The position numbers and the translations under genes were made by a program. DNA of 64,000 bases from Dictyophora rubrovolvata (taxonomy: Eukaryota > Basidiomycota > Agaricomycetes > Phallales > Phallaceae), in the NCBI GenBank assembly GCA_029959195.1, contig CP114127.1, forward strand, positions 744,001 to 808,000, in the 5' to 3' direction. Shown here one piece after another: positions 1 to 11,823 of this stretch; position 1 is the stretch's first letter; the number at the start of each line of letters is the position of its first letter. The notes beneath the pieces were generated by a model. That model was not told the origin of the DNA and made no database searches. It saw only the letters and a program-made list of their open reading frames with translations.

Positions 1-2
1 CT

Positions 3-1289
3 CAGCAGCAGCAACAACAGCAACATGCCTACGCTTTTGACTCAACAAGCGTTGCGTCTGTGTCTTCTACTTCGCCATCTTATCCACCGTCTTCTCCCAC
101 GTACCCCGTTTCGGCGCCCGCAGATCAGCTTACTTTTAACATCCCTGACATTCCTCCGAATGACGCGGACAACAACGACCCTTTGCAGAATCGCCGTCCC
201 AGGTCTGCCACACCCCCGAATTCTCAGCCCGTTCCGCCCCGTGCGACGCATCGTCGTCGACCCTCGACCGCAACAGCCGTTTTAACCAGTTTTGGCGGTG
301 GTGCTACTACTATCGGAGGTTTCGCTCATTCAGAATCGACAACAGCGGCAACAACGACGGCAACATCCGCGTTTAACGTAGCCCGGTCGAATAGTTTTAC
401 CAGTGTTACGCTTGCTGCGGCTCAACAACAGCTGGCGTTGCCTCCTTCGTCGTGGCGTATCCCTCCACGGGGCTATCACCCCTACGCTGCGCCAGAATAC
501 GGGTTGAACACGAGACCTAGTACGTCTTATAGTACCAGCTCCGCTCCTTCCAGTCAGGGAAGTAGCAGTCCGTTCGCTGTCCATATAAACGCGCCTGGAA
601 ATGAATACGGTCATCAGTCATCAGAAGGTCGTGGCAATTACTTGCAGGAGCATGAGATAAAATACGAGCCGCAGGAATATCATATCACAAGCGAAGCGGA
701 GTATGTCGCGTCTGAGGCGTGTCATCATCATGTTGAATATGCGTACGATACCGCTGGTAATGGTACTGCTGGTACTACTGGTACTGGTACTGCTGTCGTT
801 GTTGTTGGCGAACACGAACAAGTGCATCGGCAGGGGTATGTTGAAGAAGGAAATGAATATATGTCGGAGGAGACGACTCATCATCAAGGGTATCCCTCGC
901 AAGAGCTTAGTCCCGAAGTTCAGTTTGCGCATGTAGCTGTTCCGACTTACTCGGAGGAGGATTATGAGATTGCTCATGCGCCTGCTGCCACTGCTACTGC
1001 AGGAGCAGGATCCGATTGTGATTATACAGCCCATGTGGAAGACGTTTATAACGCCGCCGCTGAGTATCAATGTGTTCATGATATTTCCATGTCCCCAGAA
1101 GTCGCTGTCGCTGCTTCGTATGCTTCAGGACACGAACAGACGTATTCAATGCAGACGAGTTCTCATCACCATCACCCCCATCACGACCATCAGCAGCATG
1201 AGCAACATCCTCACCACCATCATCATCATCATCATCCCCACCACGACACGCAGATGCTGCCATATTACCAGCAACAACAGGTCGCATAA
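3..1289 (+). CDS. Gln/His-rich low-complexity protein, 3' part of gene (5' end outside window)
   Basis: The frame is open from the window edge, where it encodes a run of glutamines, to a TAA at 1287-1289, giving about 428 residues. No upstream ATG is inside the window, so the protein is 5' truncated here. Nearly all of it is low complexity. There is a Ser/Pro/Thr-rich first third, then an acidic Glu/Tyr/His-rich middle with a Gly/Thr run near residue 255. The C-terminal end is a dense His tract and finishes in a Gln run. No DNA-binding or catalytic domain is visible in this part. Such Gln/His/Ser-rich tails are common in fungal transcription regulators, but that is inference; the defining domain would lie upstream. 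A pyrimidine-rich 3' region follows. Confidence 0.7.
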   Translation, partial: QQQQQQQHAYAFDSTSVASVSSTSPSYPPSSPTYPVSAPADQLTFNIPDIPPNDADNNDPLQNRRPRSATPPNSQPVPPRATHRRRPSTATAVLTSFGGGATTIGGFAHSESTTAATTTATSAFNVARSNSFTSVTLAAAQQQLALPPSSWRIPPRGYHPYAAPEYGLNTRPSTSYSTSSAPSSQGSSSPFAVHINAPGNEYGHQSSEGRGNYLQEHEIKYEPQEYHITSEAEYVASEACHHHVEYAYDTAGNGTAGTTGTGTAVVVVGEHEQVHRQGYVEEGNEYMSEETTHHQGYPSQELSPEVQFAHVAVPTYSEEDYEIAHAPAATATAGAGSDCDYTAHVEDVYNAAAEYQCVHDISMSPEVAVAASYASGHEQTYSMQTSSHHHHPHHDHQQHEQHPHHHHHHHHPHHDTQMLPYYQQQQVA

Positions 1290-4200
1290 ATCAAGAACTC
1301 CCTGATACCCGCCCAAAAAAAACAAAATCCACACCCAAAAATCAACCCATCGTCTTTGAAAATTCACGGATCTGATACGCGGTGTCGTTTTTTTTTACTC
1401 TTCTTTTCGACGTCTCACATGCTACTACCCTCATTCCTTTTACCCGATATTCTCCTTTCCCTTTCTTCTTTCGGTTTTCCCTGTTTTAATCTGCTTTGAA
1501 CCCACTATATTAGACATCTAAATTAATTGTTTGCGCCTCGGACCCGGTTCTCGCACATATAGTCCCCCCGCCCGCCCATATTCTAGATTAATCACTTCTT
1601 GCACGTGTTCTATATTCATCTTCGTTCCAGACACGTCCTAATACCTCTTTTTTTTTCTCTCTCTCCCCATCCACCAATTGTCTTATCAAGCATCTCGTAT
1701 TTTTTTTTTGGTTCTTATCTTTTTTATCCTTAGCCCAACCACATGTGTTATAATGATGTATCCCTTTTTTCGAATCCACCCACCCACGCACGACGACACA
1801 TCATCATTGCAGTTACGCTCCTTCTTCAGGGATCATTGCTGCTATATACCTTAATGCCGGACCTTATTGAATGGCAGATCCCTTCCTCCCTTTCTCAACA
1901 CCTTCACACGCTCCCTTCCAAACATCTCATTCTTTTCGAATATACGAATTTATCCACTCCTTTGATACCAATTCATATTCTCTCCTTTCTCCCCCTTTTT
2001 TTTTCTTTCTTGCTTGCTTGTTGTGTCGGTAATGCAGAGGACTGTAGCCATTTCTTAATTTCATCGTCGAACAATCTCCATCTCCATCCTATCCCTTATC
2101 CCCTTTCTCTAGTTACTTAGTAATACTAGTGTTTGTTTCGATTATAATACCGATCAATTCTTAATATGATATGTATCCAAATATTTCTTATCCTAATACA
2201 TAGTACTTTCATCATTCTCCTGTTTCTTCCCTTTCCTGATTATGATTCCTACTCAGCCGAATATATTGCGGGACAGAAAAACCCATACATATGTACTATG
2301 TATGTAAAGTATTATGTATGTGGCGTTTGAGTTTGGTCAGGGCCATCTGAAGCCCATTCTTGTGCCCAAGAATGACGTCTCCGTGAAAGGATCAATCCAT
2401 ACTGTCATTCTTGGGCTTCTGATCTGTCGTTCGCGTGGGTGAATGAGACATATTTACAGGAACACCGTTATATGTATTTGCAAAATCTGCCGTTCCTCAT
2501 TCCATTCTTGTTGGCTGTCAAAACAAAAAATGATCGCTCTAGAATTTCATTGCTTATCAGCCTAATTTAGGCCATTATAAATACATACATACATGCATAC
2601 AATGTGTCTACAATGTGTTGTCGCGAAGCTATTAAAACAAGACGTGCGTGTACTTTGTATATCCTATTCTTAGATTAGGAAAAAAGACTCCGAAAGGTGG
2701 GGAAGATAATTATAAGTATTGGAAAGACAGTCTGACTTCCCATCTCTGACAATATGCAGGGTGCCAGCTTGACATATACTTGGCACCTTCATATTGACCA
2801 TTAGGATCTATCCCGTTTCCTTCATCCCCGTCGCTATGTCTTTTTGGTTGATTTGCTTCTGAACTTGGGAGCGGAGCCTAGATATCTTTTTCTGCTCCTG
2901 ACTCAGGACTGAATCTTAATTCGCTAGGGGATAACTGGGGAATGATATGTGCAGCTTCGATACCAGTAGGGGTTTAATCTTATGAGAAATTCTTGATGAT
3001 CCCGTACTCTTTTTGAGAAAAAGAGAAAGCGAATGATCATTGCGATCACGATTCAAATGATTTCCTGCTTCCTGACGTTTTTAATTTACGCGTGCATTGG
3101 TACTAAGGGGAAAAATCAAAGCTGCCAACTTGTGTCAACGCGTGTAAGATGTAAAAAAAAAACTCTCACCCCTGGTTAAGGTCTTCTCTTCCTTCCTTCG
3201 TACGGCGGCATACTTACGTCTGGTTCTTCTTGTTGTGACTGGCACGCGATTGATCAACGTAGTACGTACGTCAACGATCGAGAAAGGGAGAGAATGCCTC
3301 CGGTGTGGTATTGTTTGGGAAGTCACGAACAATTTCGAAATTGGGAGTTATAAACTTGTAATATAGGTTCCGAGATAACTATCAAAATCTTCCAAATACG
3401 ATCTTACAAAACTAGTTGGTTTTCCTAAGTAGCAATTTAGGAGTCCGATGATAGATGGGGCGAAGTATAGGCTTGCTTCTTAAAGCCAGAGTGAGCCTTT
3501 GATCTACTAGTTTAGCGGTGGCTAGTCAAACGGTATCCGTTCGCCTCAAAAACCTGTTGCTGGTCTCACTGAACCCTTGGGCAACATGGGCCATGGATTA
3601 GCCTCTAAAAGTCGGACTAAATAATGACATACGTTCACTAGGCTCCTATTTCAATTATCACCTCAGGCTGTAATTGCGTTCTGACCACGGTCAATAGAAT
3701 GCCGAATATCGCAACACTGGCAATGGATGCTCGAATACAAGAATTCGCGTTTGCTTCTATTTAGCGTTGTCAAACCATGCGACTCGACTCAATAGATAAC
3801 CTGAGAGGCACTGATTGCCGTTAAATCTTCAAGTCCCATACGAAATAAGCTCGAGTTCTTTGTGAAAATGTAAGGACTATAGCACCTATTTGTCGGGACT
3901 TCTCGCCGAATTAGAATCTTCGATGGAGACTGGAAGGGTTTCTGTGGCGTGTAGATATTTTTGACTCTCGAATGGAAGAGACCGGATTACAGCATGGGGA
4001 GAACGGCAAGGCGTGACATGTTGACACCCCCAGGGTGCGCGCCAACTATACGGACTTTTTGTGATGCTAATAACCTGATTTGGAATTGTTTCCGCTTGGG
4101 CGGCTATTATATAATTGAGGATCGGAAATTTCCGTATGGGTATCGCCGGAGCTGTGTCATACCCGGCACCTTGAAAAAAAAGACCATGTAATAAAGTTAT

Positions 4201-4649
4201 AGAGCTCACTTTTTTTCATTACTAAAAAGCCATGAGGCATTAATTATGGTTGAGTATAGATACTTGGTAAATAAAAATCATGGTTCATGATGCATACCGG
4301 TGAGAATTGTGAAGATCAGCTGGATGCCTCTTGGCCGATTCTTGCCTTTGTTTCATTTTTGAAGCTATACTCGGTATAAAAATTAGAAACACACCGTACT
4401 TGGCTATGTGGGACCAAGAAAATCTTGCTTCTTTCTTGCTAGAAAAGATTGTCACCTGTGATAATATGGGAATAGCATACCTAAAAAATATACGTTGTAG
4501 GTATTAGAACACTATAAATGAAAAGCTTCATTTTTCTAGTCACCATGATGTTGATGTTAATGTGTGATTTTATAATGCGCCGATCTGAAAACGTTTGATT
4601 TCCGTAGAGATTTAAAAACCTAGCTTGCGGCACGAGGAAATAAGCAACA
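1290..4649. other. Gene-poor stretch of 3.4 kb
   Basis: No gene is supported. The first 800 bases are pyrimidine-rich with T runs, as expected for a 3' untranslated region and terminator area. Several open frames of 65-125 codons (for example 1743-2120 +) have biased, simple composition and no splice partners. A 13-bp inverted repeat lies at 2364-2416, and short catac microsatellite units lie near 2580-2600. The part from 3350 to 4600 is of normal composition and holds nothing I recognise. Confidence 0.5.
2364..2416. repeat. Perfect 13-bp inverted repeat (hairpin)
   Basis: The arm gcccaagaatgac at 2364-2376 is repeated as its exact reverse complement at 2404-2416, with a 27-nt spacer. The flanks (2347-2360 and 2417-2424) extend the pairing imperfectly. 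It lies about 1.1 kb past the nearest stop codon. It could be a folded transcript, a footprint of a short transposon, or chance. Confidence 0.45.
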
Positions 4650-5140
4650 ATGCTCTTCACCTTCGCATCCTTCTACATTTTCATCAGATTCGCATGGTCT
4701 CAATCTCCACCACTTCAAATAGCAAGAATCACATACGACGGGGTGTATGATATGAGCAACCTCTCCATGGCCGGCGTGTCGTGCGGTGTCTCTCCGTTGT
4801 TTTCCAATTTTTCTGTGATTGGCGATATACCAAATTGGCCCAATGTTGGTGGTGGATCTCCCGTAACGGAGCTCGGTGACGAACTTTGTGGGACGTGTTG
4901 GGCTCTCACCAATAGTGTAACAGGCCAAAGCGTTGCAGTATGTGGAGATTCGGGATTTTATCTTCTTCGGATCCTAACACAATGATTCAGGTTCTTCTCA
5001 TTGATTCCGCTAGCCCAGGTTTTAACATAGCGGAGTCGACAATGAATAATTTGACGAATGGAGAGGCAGTGGAGCTTGGCGTCATATACGCGGAGGTTGA
5101 AGAACTTCCCCGATCTGAATGTGGCATCGTTTCAGCTTAA
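4650..5140 (+). CDS. Cerato-platanin family secreted protein
   Basis: Two exons, 4650-4937 and 4991-5140, joined by a 53-nt phase-0 GTATGT...CAG intron with a branch-like ctaac at 4973-4977. The product is 145 residues. An N-terminal hydrophobic signal peptide is followed by the family pattern: ITYDGVYD at the start of the mature chain, an early VSCGV, GDIPNWPNVGG, a central CGTCW pair, IDSASPGFNIAESTMN, and a final ECG. The four cysteines that form the two conserved disulphides are all present. Cerato-platanins are small double-psi beta-barrel proteins secreted by fungi. They bind chitin oligomers, loosen cellulose and can elicit plant defences. Length and layout are normal for the family. 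The gene stands alone between long gaps; no TATA or other regulatory element could be assigned with confidence. Confidence 0.93.
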
Positions 5141-6204
5141 TCTCCTCTTTTATTTTTTTCTTGATGTTGAAATATGTATTACTTCTTGAACTTTTGAAAA
5201 CATAAAGGGCAAACTTGAGGGCTGTAACTAGTAAAGCTGTAGACTATTGATCAGTTATGCAGATTTGAGCATTGCTGCGAATCAATATTTACTTAGTACT
5301 CACGAACTACATATCTGTAGGATATGACAAACCTTTGATAAATTTTAACATGTGATATTAGTCTTGACGTTTGTCTACGTGGTTGCCAAATTCCTACTTC
5401 AAAGCGTCTTCCGATTGATATAAAGATATAAGAGCTTGTACTTCCGTTACGAAAGTTATCTTTATGTACACGTCGGTTAATAGTCGAGAGGCACCTACAA
5501 CGACCTCCTACCGATGAAATCAATTTGACAAAAAATACAATCTTACATTTTCTGGCGAAAGATTTGGGAGCGAACAGTGTATCATCTTCTCGCTACATCT
5601 GTAATTCCTGAAGCCTGTGTCAAGCTTCCTTGGGTATACAAAGCCACCGTCTTCTTTCGGAGATTTATGCCCTCTTTTCTAAATCGAAAGTTAGGAAATC
5701 TGAAACATGTTACCTGCGACTCATAGGGATGTCCGTGGTAAAGCAGGAAATCCCAAGCAAAAGACTAAGAAAAGACTTTCGAAACAGCGAGTGATTCTGG
5801 CGCGGTGAGAATCCCGAGAAAGGTAACCAAAAGAATCAAAACCTGTGTCATCAACATCCTATGACTTCTTCCAGGAATGTAATATCCTATGTATTCATAA
5901 AAACGAATTCCACTACGAAAATGGAGTCAGAGTTTACCAAGCAAGAAACCACGACTTTCTCGACTTGCCAATTCTTGTCTATATGGCTTTTTGTTGCACG
6001 TCCACTATTTTTGGGCCATGTGCAAATGTCGCTAGTAGGATGATTTTTCGTGTCATCGTATACTGTCCTAGAGTGAGTTCGCACGTGTTTGTGCCTAGCC
6101 CAATTCAAACTCAGCAGACCCAGTTGTTGTATGACGCTAGGTTTGAAACTCGCAATTGGAGTCAACCCTCTTCGAACAGCTTTGACATCTTCACGCTATT
6201 TCAG
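5141..6204. other. Gap, probably including undetected 5' exon(s) of the next gene
   Basis: No convincing coding region. The next gene's first recognisable exon opens at an acceptor (tttcag, ending 6204) and has no ATG in frame, so at least one short 5' exon should lie in this interval. Candidate ATG codons near 6023-6040 do not splice into the required phase in an obvious way. The open frames at 5845-6234 (+) and 5887-6165 (-) show no family resemblance. Confidence 0.4.
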
Positions 6205-7362
6205 TCAAAATTCAAAATGCTTGTCGTGCTTTAATCACGAAAGCAGCCGGGATTGGCCTCCGTGGGATTTGGAAAGGTGGGCTTTTCAGAACTCTTTTGT
6301 TTGGTTTTTTTAAGCTTTTGTTTTTGGCGATTGTCAGTCAGAGATCTGATACGTCTTCTGACCGTCCTAATGTGAAAAATACTAAAGGGAAATATCCTTC
6401 AAAACAACCTTCAAACTTTGCCAAAGATTTTAGGCCGATACCGAAAAAAAAGATCTACGTTCCTCCTACAGTTGTTCTATTGTGCGTTGTTTTACTGCGA
6501 TTCTTTCCACCTTTTTTTTCAACCTACTTTTAAAACAGCCATAATCCTGCATCCATTGCCTCTCTGCGTGCCAAGAAAATACTTGAAGATGCTCAGCTTG
6601 CATTTCCAACTACCAAAACCAAGATAGGCAACCCACTCCCAATAAAGCTAACCGTTCACGAGCGCTTACCTACTGTTGATGAGGTGAGGTTTATCGTTCT
6701 AACATCATCAATATCTAATCTTTCCCGCCCTTTCTTAAAAGGTTCAGGATGCATATCTACTCCTTGAAGATCCTAGCTGGACAAAGTTCCTAACGCTGCA
6801 TTCTTCCGCCTTTCGCGAACATCCCACAAATGCAACTAGCATTTTGGAAATCGTTAAGAAATATCGTGAACACAAGCTTGAAAACTTTCAAGAAAATGGT
6901 GATTCCTCTGGTCCTCCCAAAATTCAAGAGTCTGCAGATGAAGAGGATCCTACTGATGAGTCCTTGCTTGACATCGAACCTGTAACCCACCCCCCTACAC
7001 ATTCTCTATTCGGTACAGAATGTTTCTCATGGCCGATTATCTTATGGGATTCAAAATTTGCTCAAGCCGCACCCGGCTGGAGATCAGTTACCAAGCGACT
7101 GTACAAGTATTCTCGAATTCGAGATGGTATTCTAAGTCCGGAAGAGCTTAAGGCGGCGAAGGAAGAAGCCAAAGAAAGAGCTCTTCAGGAAAGGTAACCA
7201 ATACTAGTGTTTCAAATCGCTTATCAAATTCTAACTTGCCTTTTGCTTTGAAGAGTTGAGGCGAAATTGAGGGCTCGGGAGGTATCTCCAGAGGAAGGAG
7301 ATACTCTTAAATGGTATAATGAAAGTAGCAAACAACAAGTCGCTAGCAATAAACGAAGATGA
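6205..7362 (+). CDS. Fmp46/DUF1687-like thioredoxin-fold protein with C-terminal extension (5' end unresolved)
   Basis: Supported exons are 6205-6481, 6539-6683, 6742-7193 and 7254-7362, with 57-60 nt introns in phases 2, 0 and 2. The last three exons carry the clearest signal. VVLFHNPASIASLRAKK leads into LTVHERLPTVDE, then a long insert, then FSWPIILWDS near the end of the fold. These match, position by position, the second Fmp46-like gene at 20366-20942, and the phase-2 intron falls at the same F/H junction in both. The first exon encodes a basic and hydrophobic stretch (FRTLLFGFFKLLFLAIV) that could be a membrane segment or part of a mitochondrial leader. The C-terminus is a charged helix rich in Lys/Glu/Ala. 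Fmp46 is a mitochondrial putative redox protein of uncertain substrate. Membership of this copy is an inference from the paralog; a diverged protein with unrelated function remains possible. Confidence 0.6.
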
Positions 7363-8972
7363 GCCATGATTGTCTCCTCGCTGCAACACATAATACCTTC
7401 TTCATTACTGTTTTACGAGTCTTTCCGCGAATTCACACTCAACGCTCTTTGCACTGTTACTATACTTGAATCTTCCCATCACAGTCTATCCGCGTTTGTG
7501 ACCTGGGAACGTAGTCTTATTCTTACGGGAATCTGATGACTTACCCGACACCATTTCTGTCTTGGCATGGGTTTTGCGTTTATTTATTACTTCCGAAGAA
7601 TACAAACCCTCAGGCCTCGGAGTGAATCGATTTGACTTCCGTTTGTTCTCTTCGCGCCAAGTAATAGCGGTGTTGAGTTATTTATACACTTGTTGGTCTC
7701 AGCGTTGAATTGATCAACAAGACAGTCTTTTCTTCCTCTGGTCATTCGTCTCTGATTTCTCTAAGAACTAGTTCTTCGTTTCCCGAAAACCTTGACTTTC
7801 CAAGGCCTTTACAGGGGAATCTTACATTCATATACTGAGGTGTTGACATCCGGAACAAGATTCACCGACATCATCATTTTCTCCAGGATACGGGAAGAGG
7901 TCAGAATATATGCTAGAAAGGAGAAAAATCTTGGATCATGCATTCTTGTTGATTATCACAGGGCTGGCAGGCTGTTCCTGATTTCCCTCCCGCCCTCAGG
8001 CTCTGATATATGAATACTGGATCATATACTATCTTATCTAAAGATACTACATTCCAAAGGGACATCATTAACATGTATCTGGCGTACATCTGTAAACTAA
8101 AACCATTTGCACCATTGGATCCCGTTCAATGTCACTGATATCGGCGATGACACTAGGGCAAACCAAACCTAAGGATGGATGTCATGTAATTAGTGATTTC
8201 CCTACGTTACAGCTACGTGGAACAATGGCCGCTATTGCAAAGCAGATGGTAGGCTATGTCTATTTTACAGCTGTTCACACAGACGTCTAATACAGCTTTG
8301 TTCATTTGGTTTGCGTACACATATATGGGACTCAGTCGGATACTCACGTCCCAATCACTTTCACCTTTTCCCGACTCCGATTGATGCGATAATGTTCGAT
8401 AAGGTGTCTAGGCTTTCACTAGGTACCGTTAGAAGGAGAAGCGTTCGTTTGTTCCTTCATGAACTTGAATACGGAAGTTGATCTCCAATCGGGGATCTAT
8501 CGTCTTTGAAATTCGACTCGTAGGCTTGTCAGACAATGACTTGAATGCCTGCGATCGAAGCATGTCGACGGTCGACACAGCATTTATCATGAAGTGAATA
8601 AAGCTTGCAAACGCCGGTCTCGATCAATCAAATTGAAACGCTCGATTTTTTTTCCATAAATAAACGTCTATGTAGTTTGGGTCTGGCTGTGCTGTGCCTG
8701 AAGAATAATGGTATTACCGGTACCGGTGGCATCAGACAATCATCGACGAATTCACTGCCTGTCTTTATAAATACCTCGATCGACATAGGCTTGTAGGAGC
8801 TTATAGGCTAAGCACACGTACGCTTTCCCCCCCGGCTAGTATAGTGGCGATGAGATTTCATTTTCGATGATATGGATATGTTACGAAAACGGAGCACCGA
8901 AGGCTGACTTGGACTCTCGGAACCGGCATCCGTACATGATGCGTGCACATAAACAAAGGAAGTCGTGACGTG

Positions 8973-8981
8973 TATAAATAG
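8973..8981 (+). promoter_or_regulatory. TATA-box-like TATAAATAG
   Basis: A good TATA consensus lies 88 nt before the ATG of the small open frame at 9069. The spacing suits a start site about 30 nt downstream of the box and a short leader. A pyrimidine-rich stretch follows at 8987-8994. This is the only strong TATA match seen in the gap, but such 9-mers also occur by chance. Confidence 0.3.
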
Positions 8982-9068
8982 CGGTCGCTTTTTTATCGAT
9001 TATTATCTACGGGTGATCAGACAAAGAGAAGAAGCGTGATTTGACGTTCCAGACCTGTGGACCGATCG

Positions 9069-9278
9069 ATGTCATTGCTTGCCTTGCCTTGCATTACCCT
9101 GTTTGTTGCCTGTTTGCCGGAATACTTTCAGATCTTGTTCACGTCAATACGTTGGTTTTTCGGAATCGTCGGTTCTATTGCCATGTTTGGAGAGTTTACT
9201 CACGGTTTCCGAAGCCTAATGCCCCTTCGAGGAACATCGGATCCCATTGGCAGCCGTTATATCTTCCTTTCGGGTTAA
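9069..9278 (+). CDS. Possible small hydrophobic or secreted protein
   Basis: An intronless frame of 69 codons starts at the first ATG after the TATA-like box at 8973. The first 20 residues (MSLLALPCITLFVACLP) look like a signal peptide or membrane helix, followed by a second hydrophobic stretch around residues 27-40 and a short polar tail. Nothing in it matches a family I know. The case for it being real rests only on the TATA spacing and the signal-like start. Confidence 0.25.
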   Translation: MSLLALPCITLFVACLPEYFQILFTSIRWFFGIVGSIAMFGEFTHGFRSLMPLRGTSDPIGSRYIFLSG

Positions 9279-9518
9279 ACCGCTAAGCTGATGGAAAGTT
9301 ATCATATTCTGAGTAGTTTTTTTCTCTCGAGTTTAGCTTTAACAAAACGGTGGCCATTCATTGCCTGATGTATGATTCAGTGCTAAATCAGTGAAAGCGG
9401 CGCGGGGTGGTAATAATAAATATATAGCTCCATTAATACAAATGAGGTGGAATAATGATACAGATGATTCACATCACAAAAAAGGAGAAGAAAAAAAACG
9501 ATACAGCGGTAGGAGCCC

Positions 9519-11492
9519 TCATGCACCGTCCCAGACATAATCACGCAAACTATTCTGCCACCAGATGATTTCACCGCTCGGTCCCTGCTCGTCTCTAATC
9601 ACATCACCTGTCTCTTCGGCAGCTTCAATCATCTCGAGTGTCAGAGTATTCGTAATGTTTTCAGACATAGCTACGTTCATTGTACTTTGAGGTCCTAATG
9701 AAGTAAGTTGAGACACGAGGCGACTTGAGAAGGCGGAGGTTGAGTAATGAGGGGTGTGAAGGACCTTTAATCCCGACCGGAAGGTCCGCAAATGAATCGG
9801 GGGATTCGTCACCATGGGTAAGTAAGGAAAACACATTAACATCGTCTCGGGAGGAATTAGGGCTGCGGAGATATATATATGATTATGATTAGTGACGACT
9901 TCTTTTTTTGGACGAAAGACAAAAGAGAGTTTTGGAAGGAGTGGAGTAATTGGATGTGAACGGGGGAACAATACGTACCCACACCTCTAGCGCGATTCCA
10001 TCCACCCCAGATTTCGTCAAGGCCTACAATTCCTCGATCGTGCATTAGTCCCTCACGATCCGATTGCACAAGTATACTTCCTAGTTCTTTTGCTAGCTGT
10101 TCAAACCATTCACGTTCATTCTTAACCATATCTGCCGTTATTGCCGTTGATTGCAGACCCAGCTGAGAAAGCGATGAGCGAATGAATTTAGCCTCTTCCG
10201 GCTCATCTGAAGCAGCTCCAATCGCCAATTCTGGATGCAGTGCGCTTAACCTGGCTCGTTGTTCCTCTTGTGCGGTAAGTTTTGCATTAAGGGACGAAGC
10301 GAGTTCGACCATATCTCTCGCTTTTACCATCAATGCTTCCAAATCATTCAGGGCTTCATGTAGCGTCTCGTTTGCGGCCTTGGCATTTTGTTCGACATTC
10401 TGGAGAATCCCGTCTAAATGTCAAATTTCCAAGGTATCAGCGACCTTCCCAAAAAAAAAAACGGACACAAGAGCCCCCGTGCCAAGTTTGTTGTTGTTGT
10501 ACTCACGTATACCTGTTTTAGTCTGAGTCGTGGGGTCTGTCCCATGATTTGATGCTATGCGTCTTAATTTAGCCTATCAAACAAATAATAGATGATCTCT
10601 CAGGAAAACGCCGAGGCCAGTAAGCAAGGGGGAAAGAGATGAGAACAGTACCTCCCACGCCTTGCCCATAAGCGTCCGTTTCAGAGCTGCGTAAAAAAGC
10701 TTGTCACCTCCTTTGCGAAAACTCAGTTTAATAGAGTCTCGGCCTTGTCCTTCAGAATTCACGGGAGTATCAGGGCGAGAAGTAGGGGCTGATTTGAGAG
10801 TGCGAGAACGCTGAGACTGCGATTCCAGGGGCGTTCCGCAAATCTCGCATGCCCGGAGGGATGGATGGTTCAAAAACGTACAGGCGGAACATGGAGTCGG
10901 ATCTTGTGTGTGTGGTGAAACAGCGCTGGTGGAAGCAGACATAGCCTGAGGGATATTTCCAGAATAAACGTTCTCTTGTTGTTTCGAGGTGGTGGTGGAC
11001 TGACGGGTGACTCCACAGAGATTACATTTGAGAATGGCCGCACTGCCGAGAATTGGGGGGTTCTTGTAGTCGCAAACATCGCATACCCAACTTTCTACAC
11101 GATCAGCGGTGTTATGGTTCTCGCTGTTTGAAGATGCAGAAAAATAGATTGTGATTTTAGGCGATGACGTAAGAAAGCCGGTATAGTAGTCCGTTTGTGA
11201 TACTAAAGCAAGACTGAAAGCTATTGAATATTGGTCTGGCCTAACGGAATCGACGTATATGAGGCGATGGGTCGTCACATGTACTGTCCCCGACTGATGG
11301 TCTAGCGATTTTTGGTTTCTGAAGTAAACCAAAGATACGGCAGTGGGAAAAAAAATGTATTAACGAGAATAAACAGTTTACATACCCGTCGTATAGGCCA
11401 ACATTGTCTTGAGCAGCGACGACTGACTCGTCTTCGTAGAGGAGAACTTGAACAGGAAGACTGCCGTCGAACGGTCGCGCCAGACGTTGCAT
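9519..11492 (-). CDS. VPS36: ESCRT-II subunit Vps36
   Basis: Five exons: 11492-11386, 11318-10652, 10573-10507, 10413-9979 and 9862-9519. Together they make exactly 540 codons (539 residues) in one frame. The N-terminal GLUE domain (MQRLARPFDG start, YDG turn, VHVTTHRLIYVD) is split by two NZF-type zinc fingers, as in fungal Vps36: a WVCDVC...CNLCG pair and a CSACTF...CEICGT pair. The EAP30-like winged-helix domains follow, with DLEALMVKARDMVELA and GVALIPPETM. Vps36 binds ubiquitin and PI3P on endosomes and with Vps22 and Vps25 sorts membrane proteins into multivesicular bodies. The exon 3 donor is ambiguous (gtatac or gtgagt, 6 nt apart, both in frame); gtgagt is the stronger. The start ATG is 331 bp from the divergent gene at 11824, so the two probably share a promoter region. 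Confidence 0.93.
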
Positions 11493-11823
11493 TTGGACAA
11501 AGCTCGGGAGGAGACCGGAAGAAATCCTGTTGATTTGAAATCATGATCCCAGCAGTATCCGTATCCCCAACTATCCTGGAGAATATCCGGGATCATCACT
11601 GAGATCTGCTTACGTGAGGTGTTTTTTCCGATGTCCGTCATGGTTTCGTGTTTTGCAAGATGTGAAGAGGATGATTGGACTGGGAATATATCGCTAGTGG
11701 GAGAATTGGATCTCTTTCTTAAACTCAAAGCTCCACAACTCTCTCTCTCTCGGGACCTCCCTTTCCTTCCTTTCTCTTTTTACGTCCTCTTCCTCCTCTC
11801 GGGTCGTTCGTTGTGAGTGCACT

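Larger units (their letters stand above)
7363..9518. other. 2.1-kb intergenic region
   Basis: Nothing is recognised apart from one possible small gene (9069-9278) with a TATA-like box. An A-box-like gctagtatagtgg near 8837 lacks a matching B box, so no tRNA is called. The 3' end of VPS36 borders the region on the right. Confidence 0.5.

Noticed and set aside
1743-2120. 125-codon open frame after the first gene
   Set aside because: Composition is simple pyrimidine-rich sequence, with no start context, domain or splice partner; most likely 3' untranslated DNA.
8830-8900. Possible tRNA (A-box-like gctagtatagtgg)
   Set aside because: No B box with the expected GGTTCRANTCC pattern and no acceptor-stem pairing within 100 bp.
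9857-10526. Separate genes on either strand between 9.8 and 10.5 kb
   Set aside because: The minus-strand pieces join as exons of VPS36 and the plus-strand frames are their shadows.
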